Of a stretch of DNA of 13,260 nt, positions 6,939 through 12,864 are shown one piece after another; positions within the stretch are counted from its first letter, which is position 1, and every line of letters begins with the position of its first letter. The stretch spans positions 1 to 13,260 of the forward strand of contig JBFKOW010000097.1 of NCBI GenBank assembly GCA_041628615.1. The letters are read 5' to 3'. The notes beneath the pieces were generated by a model, which did no database searches, was not told where the DNA came from, and worked only from the letters and a program-made list of their open reading frames with translations. Made by a program: the position numbers and the translations under genes. The stretch is from JAMWZF01 sp041628615 (lineage in GTDB: Bacteria; Pseudomonadota; Alphaproteobacteria; Rhodobacterales; Rhodobacteraceae).

Positions 6939-7690
6939 ACGAACTGCTCGCGGATCAGCCGCTCCTCCAGCCCGTGGCCGGTGTCGAACAGCAGGGTGTG
7001 GGTGATCGCCGGCTCCGAGGCGACCTCGACGCAGGCCACGTTCATCACCGTGCGGCCGTCCGCGTCGGCCATCACCGGGCGCTTTGCGGCGTCGATCACG
7101 TCGAACCGGACCCGGGCGGTCTTGGGCAGCAGCGCGCCGCGCCAGCGCCGCGGCCGGAACGCCGCCATCGCGGTCAGCGCCAGAACCTCGGACCCGATCG
7201 GCAGGATCGGGCCGTGGGCCGAGTAGTTGTAGGCGGTCGATCCCGCCGGGGTCGCCACCAGCGCCCCGTCGCAGACCAGCTCATCCATCCGGATCTTGCC
7301 GTCCACGGTGATCCGCAGCTTGGCCGCCTGCCCGCCCGAGCGCAGCAGCGACACCTCGTTGATCGCCAGCGCGCTGTGCGCCGCGCCGTCGACCCCGGTG
7401 GCGACCATCCGAAGCGGGTTGATCGCGGCGGTCTCGGCGGCGGCGATCCGGTCGGGCAGGTCGTCGGCGCCGTATTCGTTCATCAGGAAGCCCACGGTGC
7501 CCCGGTTCATGCCGTAGACCGGAAGGTCGAGGCCCTCGGTCGCGTGCAGGGTCTGCAGCATGAAGCCGTCGCCGCCCAGGGCGACGATCACCTCGGCCTC
7601 CTCCACCGGCACGCCGCCGTAGCGGTCCGACAGGGCGGCGGCGGCCGCCTCGGCGACCGGCGCCTGGCTGGCGACAAAGGCAAGCTTCAT
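6935..7690 (-). CDS. nadK: NAD kinase
   Basis: This enzyme phosphorylates NAD to NADP with ATP or polyphosphate in the cytoplasm. It has 251 residues, the short form usual in alphaproteobacteria. The diagnostic motif VALGGDGFML is at 36-45 (GGDG at 39-42). ALAINEVSL (107-115) carries the NE pair, CDGALVATPAGSTAYNYSAHG (140-160) is the conserved NAD-binding loop, and GPILP follows. The C-terminal DADGRTVMNV (209-218) is also typical. The start at 7690 gives the standard N-terminus MKLAFVAS; the ribosome site is poor. It lies 81 bases after the oxygenase gene on the same strand and is probably co-transcribed with it, through an 8-bp inverted repeat at 7694-7733. Confidence 0.96.
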   Translation of the reverse strand: MKLAFVASQAPVAEAAAAALSDRYGGVPVEEAEVIVALGGDGFMLQTLHATEGLDLPVYGMNRGTVGFLMNEYGADDLPDRIAAAETAAINPLRMVATGVDGAAHSALAINEVSLLRSGGQAAKLRITVDGKIRMDELVCDGALVATPAGSTAYNYSAHGPILPIGSEVLALTAMAAFRPRRWRGALLPKTARVRFDVIDAAKRPVMADADGRTVMNVACVEVASEPAITHTLLFDTGHGLEERLIREQFV

Positions 7691-7693
7691 GGA

Positions 7694-7733
7694 CGGGCGA
7701 CCCCGGGCTGCGTGACCGGCCGACCGTCGCCCG
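7694..7733 (-). other. Inverted repeat in the nadK leader
   Basis: CGGGCGAC (7694-7701) and GTCGCCCG (7726-7733) are perfect 8-base arms around a 24-base spacer. They lie just ahead of the nadK ATG and after the oxygenase stop. It could partly terminate the upstream transcript or restrict nadK translation; neither is shown. Confidence 0.3.
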
Positions 7734-7771
7734 GCCCCGATCGAAACGCAACCCTGCCCGGCGCCGCGCGC

Positions 7772-8428
7772 TCAGTCGTCATCCGCCGCCGGCCCGGCCA
7801 TGCCGCGGCCCCTGCGGGCCTTGGTGTAGGTGCCATTGAAGGCGATGCTCACCCGCTCGGACGGCGTGTCGTTGGGATAGACCCAGTGCACCAGGTAGGA
7901 CGGGAAGATCACGATCTCGCCGGCGGCGGGACGGATCTTCTTCTTCGGCCGGAACGCCGGGGCCTTCAGCAGACGCATCAGCGGCAGGTCGCTGCGCGGG
8001 TCGAGAAACTCGATCATCCCGGAATTGCCCTCCTCCACCTCGGGCTGGTCGACGTAGTAGACGCCGGACCAGTGCGCGCCGGGATGGGTGTGCGGGGCGT
8101 TGAAGCCGCCCGCCGGGTTGATGTTCATCCAGGCGAAGAGCTTGAGGTCGAGAGCGTCCGGCGCGGTCTTGGGCGCGACCTTGCGCATCACCGCGGCGAT
8201 GGCGGCCTCGGCATGGCCGCGCAGGGCGACGAAGGGCGCCTCGGTGCGGTCGAACAGGTTGCCCTCGGAATGCCAGCCGCCGCGGTTGGATTTCTGCACG
8301 CCTTCCGAGGCGGCGCGAAGCTTGTGCCCCTCGTCCAGCAGCGCGGCGTTGAGCGCCTCGGCCCCCTTGACCCGCATCCGGCAGACCGGCGTGGCGAACA
8401 GCGTCTGGCTGGTGAACTCCTCGATCAT
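7772..8428 (-). CDS. TIGR02466-type 2-oxoglutarate/Fe(II) oxygenase family protein
   Basis: A 218-residue protein of the double-stranded beta-helix dioxygenase fold. Landmarks are GGWHSEGNLF (50-59), AWMNINPAGGFNAPHTHPGA (99-118), WSGVYYVD (120-127) and the second half IVIFPSYLVHWVYPNDTPSE (172-191) followed by RVSIAFN. H113/H115 and H181 are the likely metal ligands and R192 the likely 2-oxoglutarate contact. The pattern fits the TIGR02466 (putative 2OG-Fe(II) oxygenase) family, whose substrates are unknown. A longer frame extends upstream, but the ATG at 8428 gives the family N-terminus IEEFTSQTLFATPV and has GGAGGGA shortly before it. It is divergent from glyA and upstream of nadK. Confidence 0.88.
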   Translation of the reverse strand: MIEEFTSQTLFATPVCRMRVKGAEALNAALLDEGHKLRAASEGVQKSNRGGWHSEGNLFDRTEAPFVALRGHAEAAIAAVMRKVAPKTAPDALDLKLFAWMNINPAGGFNAPHTHPGAHWSGVYYVDQPEVEEGNSGMIEFLDPRSDLPLMRLLKAPAFRPKKKIRPAAGEIVIFPSYLVHWVYPNDTPSERVSIAFNGTYTKARRGRGMAGPAADDD

Positions 8429-8527
8429 CCTCGGCTCCCTCCGTGATCCGGCGACAGAGTGCCGGGTTTCCGATCGGCGCGCCATGCCCGGTTTGCGCGC
8501 CCGGAGACGCCGCCCGGGGCCCGCGAT

Positions 8528-8554
8528 GGCGTTTTGACGCCGAAAACGGGCGTC
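8528..8554. promoter_or_regulatory. Overlapping inverted repeats in the oxygenase-glyA divergent region
   Basis: Three inverted repeats share bases: GGCGT/ACGCC (8528-8541, 4-base loop), CGTTTT/AAAACG (8530-8548, 7-base spacer) and GACGCC/GGCGTC (8536-8554, 7-base loop). The first and third are mutually exclusive as RNA hairpins. It could be an operator between divergent genes or a leader structure of glyA. Confidence 0.4.
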
Positions 8555-8561
8555 GCGGGGC

Positions 8562-8590
8562 TTTTCGCGCCGGGCCGGAATGGGTATCTG
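8562..8590 (+). promoter_or_regulatory. Weak candidate promoter of glyA
   Basis: TTTTCG (8562-8567), a 17-base spacer and TATCTG (8585-8590) are moderate hexamer matches. An alternative is TTGACG at 8534-8539, which lacks a matching -10. Start-site choice is unsure. Confidence 0.25.
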
Positions 8591-8618
8591 TCCGCCAGTT
8601 CCGCCCCCGGCCCATCCG

Positions 8619-8653
8619 CGGCCGATCCCCCGGCCGATCCCCCGGCCCACCCC
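8619..8653 (+). repeat. 12-base tandem repeat in the glyA leader
   Basis: CGGCCGATCCCC occurs twice exactly (8619-8630, 8631-8642), followed by a degenerate 11-base copy to 8653. The array ends at the Shine-Dalgarno AAGGAGG (8654-8660). Confidence 0.7.
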
Positions 8654-8668
8654 AAGGAGGTCCCGCCG

Positions 8669-9964
8669 ATGAACGCGCCCACCCGTGACGACGGATTCTT
8701 CACCGAAAGCCTCGCCACGCGCGATCCCGAGATCCACGCGGCGATGACCCGGGAACTCGGCCGGCAGCGCGACGAGATCGAGCTGATCGCCTCCGAGAAC
8801 ATCGTCAGCCGCGCGGTGATGGAAGCCCAGGGCGGGGTGATGACCAACAAGTACGCCGAGGGCTATCCCGGCCGGCGCTACTACGGCGGCTGCCAGTTCG
8901 TCGACATCGCCGAGGACCTCGCGATCGAGCGGGCCAAGGCGCTGTTCGGCTGCGGCTTCGCCAACGTGCAGCCGAACTCCGGCAGCCAGGCCAACCAGGG
9001 GGTGTTCACCGCGCTCCTGCAACCCGGCGACACGATCCTCGGGATGAGCCTCGACGCCGGCGGCCACCTGACCCACGGCGCGCGGCCGAACCAGTCGGGC
9101 AAGTGGTTCAACGCGGTGCAATACGGCGTCCGGGCGCAGGACTGCCAGATCGACTACGACGAGATCCAGCGGCTCGCCACCGAGCATCAGCCGAAGCTGC
9201 TGATCGCCGGTGGCTCGGCCATCCCGCGGATCATCGACTTCGCGCGGATGCGCGAGATCGCCGACAGCGTCGGCGCCTACCTGCTTGTGGACATGGCGCA
9301 TTTCGCCGGGCTGGTGGCCTCGGGGCACTATCCCTCGCCGTTCCCGCATGCCCACGCCGCCACCACCACGACCCACAAGACCCTGCGCGGCCCGCGCGGC
9401 GGGATGATCCTCACCGACGACGAGGCGCTGGCCAGGAAGTTCAACTCGGCGATCTTCCCGGGCATCCAGGGCGGGCCGCTGATGCACGTCATCGCGGCCA
9501 AGGCGGTGGCCTTCGGCGAGGCGCTGCGCCCCGAGTTCAAGACCTACCAGGGCCAGGTGATCCGCAACGCCCAGGCCCTTGCCGACCAGCTCATGAAGGG
9601 CGGGCTCGACATCGTCACCGGCGGCACCGACAGCCACCTGATGCTGGTCGACCTGCGGCCCAAGGGGGTCAAGGGCAACGAGACCGAGGCGGCGCTGGGC
9701 CGGGCTCACATCACCTGCAACAAGAACGGCATCCCCTTCGACCCGGAAAAGCCCACCGTGACCAGCGGCATCCGGCTCGGGTCGCCCGCCGGCACCACGC
9801 GCGGCTTTGCCGAGGCCGAGTTCCGGCAGATCGGCGACTGGATCACCCAGGTGGTGGACGGTCTGGCCGCGAACGGCGCCGAGGGCAATGCCGAGGTCGA
9901 GGCGAGGGTCCGGGCCGAGGTCAAGACCCTCTGCGACCGCTTCCCGATCTACCCCGATCTCTAG
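8669..9964 (+). CDS. glyA: Serine hydroxymethyltransferase GlyA
   Basis: A PLP enzyme interconverting serine + tetrahydrofolate and glycine + 5,10-methylene-THF, the main source of one-carbon units for purines, thymidylate and methionine. It has 431 residues, normal length. Motifs are LIASENIVS (39-47), NKYAEGYPGRRYYGG (60-74), NSGSQAN (103-109), LVDMAHFAGL (206-215; D208 contacts the PLP ring) and TTTTHKTLRGPRGG (232-245), with K237 as the Schiff-base lysine. The C-terminus has TSGIRLGSPAGTTRG. The ATG at 8669 has AAGGAGG eight bases upstream; an earlier in-frame ATG at 8459 lies in the divergent control region and is rejected. The neighbouring genes are unrelated. Confidence 0.98.
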   Translation: MNAPTRDDGFFTESLATRDPEIHAAMTRELGRQRDEIELIASENIVSRAVMEAQGGVMTNKYAEGYPGRRYYGGCQFVDIAEDLAIERAKALFGCGFANVQPNSGSQANQGVFTALLQPGDTILGMSLDAGGHLTHGARPNQSGKWFNAVQYGVRAQDCQIDYDEIQRLATEHQPKLLIAGGSAIPRIIDFARMREIADSVGAYLLVDMAHFAGLVASGHYPSPFPHAHAATTTTHKTLRGPRGGMILTDDEALARKFNSAIFPGIQGGPLMHVIAAKAVAFGEALRPEFKTYQGQVIRNAQALADQLMKGGLDIVTGGTDSHLMLVDLRPKGVKGNETEAALGRAHITCNKNGIPFDPEKPTVTSGIRLGSPAGTTRGFAEAEFRQIGDWITQVVDGLAANGAEGNAEVEARVRAEVKTLCDRFPIYPDL

Positions 9965-9978
9965 GGCCACGAATCCGC

Positions 9979-10009
9979 TTGTGCGACTCGCCCGCCGGGC
10001 GCCTATTCT
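9979..10009 (+). promoter_or_regulatory. Possible promoter of the 149-aa gene
   Basis: TTGTGC (9979-9984) and TATTCT (10004-10009) are separated by 19 bases, longer than ideal. Transcription would start near 10016, about 29 bases before the ATG. Confidence 0.25.
9989..10001 (+). terminator. Short hairpin after glyA
   Basis: CGCCC-GCC-GGGCG forms a 5-bp stem 25 bases after the glyA stop, followed by CCTATTCT. It is a weak terminator candidate and overlaps the possible promoter of the next gene. Confidence 0.25.
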
Positions 10010-10044
10010 GATCCGTTTGCAAAGCCCTTCTTTGGGGATGGATC

Positions 10045-10494
10045 ATGGTTTGCATCTACAGCACGTCCGGCGGACGGGTCTTTCTGAATATCAACAACCA
10101 CGTGGGCTTCGGCCGGCCGAACCGGCTCGACGATGTCGAACTGGTCCGCTTCGGCTATTTCGCCACCCGGGCCAGCTCCCACCCGAGCGGCGCCGAGGTC
10201 CGGCAGGCGCTGGCCGGCCCGCTGGCCGCCGTGTCGCCCGCCGGCCCGTTCGGCCCTGACCTCGATGCGATGATCCGGGCGCACCAGAAGTTCCGGGGCG
10301 GCACCCAGGACGGCTGCGTCAGCCCGATCCACGGCAGCACCGCCGATTACGGGCCGATCACCTTCATGCTGGTCGGGCTGAACAACAACATGTGCGACCT
10401 GATGCCCGGCATCTACCCGCGGATCGACCAGTCGCCGCAATCGGGCGCCGCGGTGTCGCAGGCGGTGCGCGCGATGTTCGTGCCCAAGAGCTAG
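10045..10494 (+). CDS. Hypothetical protein, 149 aa, family not recognised
   Basis: I do not recognise a named family. The 149-residue protein has no signal peptide and no membrane segment, so it is probably cytoplasmic. The N-terminal part VFLNINNHVGFGRPNRLDDV (12-31) is followed by VELVRFGYFATR. A central stretch LDAMIRAHQKFRGGTQDGCV (73-92) resembles the helix and DG-turn of peptidoglycan-binding-type repeats (pattern I-x-x-F/H-Q then DG-x-x-x-P), then YGPITFMLVGLNNNM. That similarity is weak and by eye only. Three Cys (C3, C91, near C117) are not arranged as a metal site. GGGGAT at 10034-10039 serves as ribosome site. It stands between glyA and a hydrolase gene, with a strong hairpin after it. 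Codon use looks native. Confidence 0.75.
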   Translation: MVCIYSTSGGRVFLNINNHVGFGRPNRLDDVELVRFGYFATRASSHPSGAEVRQALAGPLAAVSPAGPFGPDLDAMIRAHQKFRGGTQDGCVSPIHGSTADYGPITFMLVGLNNNMCDLMPGIYPRIDQSPQSGAAVSQAVRAMFVPKS

Positions 10495-10504
10495 ACCCCG
10501 GGCC

Positions 10505-10532
10505 GCCCGCCGCGCCGGCGCGTGCGGCGGGC
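10505..10532 (+). terminator. Strong hairpin after the 149-aa gene
   Basis: GCCCGCCGC (10505-10513) and GCGGCGGGC (10524-10532) form a perfect 9-bp stem with a 10-base loop, 11 bases after the stop codon. No T-tract follows. It probably marks the 3' end of this transcript and separates it from the hydrolase gene. Confidence 0.5.
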
Positions 10533-10568
10533 TGGCCATTCCGGCGCGGGCACAGTAAGCCCCGGACC

Positions 10569-11309
10569 ATGCTCAACACCCTCACGTTCGGGGACCCAGG
10601 CCTGCCCCCGCTGCTCATCGCCCACGGGCTTTTCGGATCGGCGCGCAATTGGGGCGTCATCGCCAGGCGGCTTGCCGACCGTTTCCATGTCACCGTGCCC
10701 GACATGCGCAACCACGGCGACAGCCCCTGGCACGACCGGCACGGCTACGAGGAGATGGCCGCGGACCTCGATCCGCTGGCCGGGGGCGACGTGATCGGGC
10801 ATTCGATGGGCGGCAAGGCGGCGATGATGCTGGCGCTGACCCGGCCCGACCGGGTGCGCCGGCTGATCGTGGCGGACATCGCGCCGGTGCCCTACGGCCA
10901 TACCCAGGTGCACAACATCCACGCGATGCGGGCGGTGGACCTGTCGAACGTGACCCGCCGGTCCGAGGCGGCGGCCGCGCTCGACGTGGACCCCGGGGTG
11001 CGGGATTTCCTGCTTCAGAGCCTCGATGCCGGGGCCGGGCGCTGGAAGCTGAACCTGGACGCGCTGGAGGCGGAAATGCCCCGCATCCTGGGCTTTCCAG
11101 ATACCGATGCGCGTTTCGACGGGCCCGCCCTGTTCCTGTCCGGGGCCGAAAGCGACTACGTCCGCCGCGAGCACCGGGACCGGATCAAGGCGCTGTTCCC
11201 CGCCGCCCGTTTCGCCCGGATTCCCGGCGCCGGGCACTGGCTCCATGCCGAGAAGCCGCGCGAGTTCGAGGCGGCCGTGCTGTCCTTTCTCGGCGACCCG
11301 TCCGGCTGA
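10569..11309 (+). CDS. Alpha/beta hydrolase, ABHD11/YbfF-like esterase
   Basis: A 246-residue cytoplasmic serine hydrolase. Motifs are IAHGLFGSARNW (17-28; oxyanion-hole region), VPDMRNHGDSPW (43-54), DVIGHSMGGKAAM (74-86; nucleophile S79 in GHSMGG), LIVADIAPVPY (99-109), LFLSGAESDYV (188-198; likely acid D196) and IPGAGHWLHAEKP (218-230; H223). RNHG-x-SPW together with GHSMGGK and DIAPV is the pattern of the YbfF/ABHD11 group of small-acyl esterases; the physiological substrate is unknown. The ATG at 10569 is chosen because it gives the family N-terminus; a frame open from 10392 lies over the upstream gene. The ribosome site is weak. It converges on the dksA-like gene. Confidence 0.93.
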   Translation: MLNTLTFGDPGLPPLLIAHGLFGSARNWGVIARRLADRFHVTVPDMRNHGDSPWHDRHGYEEMAADLDPLAGGDVIGHSMGGKAAMMLALTRPDRVRRLIVADIAPVPYGHTQVHNIHAMRAVDLSNVTRRSEAAAALDVDPGVRDFLLQSLDAGAGRWKLNLDALEAEMPRILGFPDTDARFDGPALFLSGAESDYVRREHRDRIKALFPAARFARIPGAGHWLHAEKPREFEAAVLSFLGDPSG

Positions 11310-11319
11310 TGCGAGCGCA

Positions 11320-11333
11320 GACGGCGCGCCGTC
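11320..11333. terminator. Perfect palindrome between convergent genes
   Basis: GACGGCG/CGCCGTC is a 14-base perfect palindrome 10 bases after the hydrolase stop, and it contains the first part of the dksA-like stop codon on the other strand. It is a candidate bidirectional end signal, without T-tracts. Confidence 0.35.
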
Positions 11334-11667
11334 ATCGCGCCGCGGCGCAGCTCCGGCACAGCGGCGCGGTCGGCACCGCCTCGAGCCGTTCGGTCGCGAT
11401 GTCGTCGCCGCAGCGCACGCAGATGCCGTAGCTGCCGTCCTCGATCCGGCCCAGCGCCGCGTCGATCGCGCGCAGCTCCGCAAGGTCGTGGTGGCCCTTG
11501 GCCTCCAGCACCTCGTCCCCCTGCCGCTCGGCGGCCCGGTCTTCCCAGTCGGTAGGCTGCGGCGCATCGAGCGCGTCCTCGATCTCGCGCAGTTCTCCGG
11601 TCAGTTCGGCCCGCCGGGCGAGCAGGGCCGCCTTGCGGGTTTCGTGGGAATGATCGTCGTGGGGCAT
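11332..11667 (-). CDS. DksA/TraR-type zinc-finger protein (short DksA-like)
   Basis: A 111-residue protein of the RNA-polymerase-binding DksA/TraR family. The N-terminal helical half (9-75) is a short coiled coil whose tip carries DWEDRA (40-45), matching the DxxDxA tip motif with which DksA acts in the polymerase secondary channel. The C-terminal C4 zinc finger is C83-VR-C86 ... C104-RS-C107 with YGICVRCGDDI before and LEAVPTAPLCRSC after. It is shorter than E. coli DksA (151 aa), so it is a DksA-like paralogue rather than proven DksA. The ATG at 11667 has a strong AAGGAGG seven bases upstream; a longer open frame to 11778 would read through the FNR-type box and is rejected. That box (11716-11729) suggests oxygen-dependent expression. 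Confidence 0.92.
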   Translation of the reverse strand: MPHDDHSHETRKAALLARRAELTGELREIEDALDAPQPTDWEDRAAERQGDEVLEAKGHHDLAELRAIDAALGRIEDGSYGICVRCGDDIATERLEAVPTAPLCRSCAAAR

Positions 11668-11715
11668 GCGGTCCTCCTTGGCGCCCGACACTGCCCTCCG
11701 AGCGTGGAGGCCGCG

Positions 11716-11729
11716 TTGACCTGTGTCAA
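11716..11729 (-). promoter_or_regulatory. FNR/FnrL-type box upstream of the dksA-like gene
   Basis: TTGAC-CTGT-GTCAA is a perfect 5-4-5 palindrome fitting the CRP/FNR-superfamily consensus TTGAY-N4-RTCAA. Its centre lies about 55 bases upstream of the start codon. A class II arrangement would put the transcript start near 11681, but the -10 there (CAGTGT) is poor, so activation and repression are both possible. Confidence 0.65.
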
Positions 11730-11828
11730 TCGCCTGAAAGTCGTGCGCAAATGCCACAGATGTAGCAGACCGCCGCAAATAGGGCCCGAGATGTTGAGTT
11801 CCGGTTGATCGGGACGGCGGGCCGGGCT

Positions 11829-11845
11829 ACCTGTCGCGCACAGGT
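11829..11845. repeat. Inverted repeat in the intergenic region
   Basis: ACCTGT (11829-11834) and ACAGGT (11840-11845) are perfect 6-base arms around CGCGC. CATATAT follows at 11863-11869. It could be an operator; no gene that it would control is evident. Confidence 0.35.
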
Positions 11846-12320
11846 GCGAAGAGACGCGGTCGCATATATCCTGACGTCGACGGGGCTCGGGGGCCATGGC
11901 TTCCGGCCCCGTTTCCGTTCCGGGGACCGGAACAGGAAGAAGGCGCCAGGTGCTCAGACGCGGTCTTCGCATCGGGCCGAAGCCCCCCTGACGCCTTCCC
12001 TGAACCGCCCGGGTCCGGAGACCCCCGCGATCCTGCTCCCGCGTCTGATGACCCGGGAACCTGCCACGCCGTCCCTCGAAAGGGCCGCCGCGGCCCGCTC
12101 CAAGCCCTTGATCCGCCGCCATTTTCCGGCCCGGTCCGAGGACCGTTTCGGCTGGCCAGCTTCCCTCGGGTTCGCCGGGGCGATAAGGACCGAAGTCCCC
12201 TCTCCACCCGCCTCCCCGTCGGAGGCCTGTCGCGTCCCGCTCGGGTTCCGGAGAACCGTTGCGTTGATCCGACTGTCGCCAACCGGCGGCCGCGCGGCAA
12301 GGAAAATCCGCCGCCGGGGC

Positions 12321-12420
12321 GAAATTTCTTGCGGATAAGTATCTGGAATTCTTGGGGATTTACCTGTGGACAGATCGGAATCCGGCAACCTTTCCAGACC
12401 GTTGACCGGTGGATAACGGC
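12321..12420. other. Low-GC patch with DnaA-box-like 9-mers (origin-like)
   Basis: GC falls to about 46% over 12321-12400. Three 9-mers resemble the DnaA box TGTGGATAA: TGCGGATAA (12330-12338, one mismatch), TGTGGACAG (12365-12373, two mismatches) and GGTGGATAA (12408-12416, one mismatch), all in the same orientation. A GAATC (GANTC, the CcrM methylation site) lies at 12378-12382. The layout resembles part of an origin or a DnaA-regulated promoter region; the usual origin neighbours are not seen. Confidence 0.4.
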
Positions 12421-12441
12421 GCCGGGACCCGGTCCGGCGGC

Positions 12442-12455
12442 TTGACCCCGATCAA
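12442..12455 (+). promoter_or_regulatory. FNR/FnrL-type box upstream of the 92-aa gene
   Basis: TTGAC-CCCG-ATCAA matches TTGAY-N4-RTCAA. Its centre is exactly 41.5 bases upstream of the start predicted from the -10 element at 12478-12483, the class II activation geometry of FNR. Confidence 0.8.
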
Positions 12456-12474
12456 CGGCCCCGGCGCGGCTTCG

Positions 12475-12483
12475 TGCTAGGAT
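12475..12483 (+). promoter_or_regulatory. Extended -10 element of the FNR-dependent promoter
   Basis: TGC then TAGGAT forms an extended -10 (TGn-TAnnnT), giving a predicted start at 12490 and a 40-base leader to the ATG at 12530. There is no separate -35; the FNR-type box covers -48 to -35. Confidence 0.65.
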
Positions 12484-12529
12484 GAGGCCCGCGGGCCAGC
12501 CGCGCCCGGGCGGCGGCGGAGGACAAAAC

Positions 12530-12808
12530 ATGATCAATCTCAATGACATGGAGGACATGTGCGCGCTGAGTCGGGAGGAGATCTTGGCGCTGGCGGATCA
12601 CGAGCACGTCGCCGAGGCGGTGGCGGTGGCGGAGGCCGAGCGGCTGATGCAGGCCCACGGCGGCCCGCAGCAGGTGCAGCAGATGTTGTGCGAGGACATC
12701 CGCGACGCGCTTCATGCGGACGATCCGGCCGTCGCGAAGCGGCTGTTCGCGATCCTGCGGCACTTCATGGCGGCGCACCCGGAGGCGGCGCACGGGGCGC
12801 GGCCCTGA
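12530..12808 (+). CDS. Hypothetical 92-aa protein, probably FnrL-controlled
   Basis: I cannot name the family, although the opening MINLNDMEDMCALSREEI and the helical pattern look like a conserved Rhodobacterales small protein. It has 92 residues, is acidic and mostly helical: EEILALADHEHVAEAVAVAE (17-36), then HGGPQQVQQMLCEDIRDALH (44-63), then DDPAVAKRLFAILRHFMAAH (65-84). No signal peptide, membrane segment or cysteine pair is present; it carries several His residues (H24, H26, H44). The ATG at 12530 has GGAGGA (12518-12523) and a 6-base spacer. A longer in-frame start at 12482 falls inside the -10 element and ahead of the predicted transcript start, so it is rejected. The promoter has an FNR-type box at -41.5, which implies induction at low oxygen. 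Confidence 0.82.
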   Translation: MINLNDMEDMCALSREEILALADHEHVAEAVAVAEAERLMQAHGGPQQVQQMLCEDIRDALHADDPAVAKRLFAILRHFMAAHPEAAHGARP

Positions 12809-12853
12809 GGCCGTCCGAGCGGGGGACGGACGGCCCGTCATCGGGGCCGTCCG
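12809..12853. terminator. Three-arm alternative hairpins between convergent genes
   Basis: The arm CGGACGGCC (12827-12835) can pair with GGCCGTCCG at 12809-12817 (9 bp, 9-base loop) or with the identical GGCCGTCCG at 12845-12853 (10 bp with one extra pair, 7-base loop). The left hairpin begins directly after the 92-aa gene's stop; the right one lies 11 bases past the stop of the secreted-protein gene. It probably serves transcripts from both sides. Confidence 0.6.
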
Positions 12854-12864
12854 CAGAGGTCAGG

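Larger units (their letters stand above)
11668..12529. other. 862-base intergenic region without a gene
   Basis: No credible coding sequence was found on either strand; the open frames here have Arg/Pro/Gly-rich translations without family motifs or ribosome sites. The region holds two FNR-type boxes near its ends, an inverted repeat ACCTGT-CGCGC-ACAGGT (11829-11845), and a local low-GC patch with DnaA-box-like 9-mers (12321-12420). No known structured RNA was recognised. Confidence 0.65.

Noticed and set aside
7772..9970. A 732-codon minus-strand frame that would fuse an N-terminal region to the oxygenase
   Set aside because: The extension is antisense to glyA and low in complexity; the family start at 8428 has its own ribosome site.
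11805..12338. A 177-codon plus-strand frame in the intergenic region
   Set aside because: It has no ribosome site and a Pro/Arg/Ser-rich translation without conserved motifs; the opposite strand is equally open, as expected from composition.
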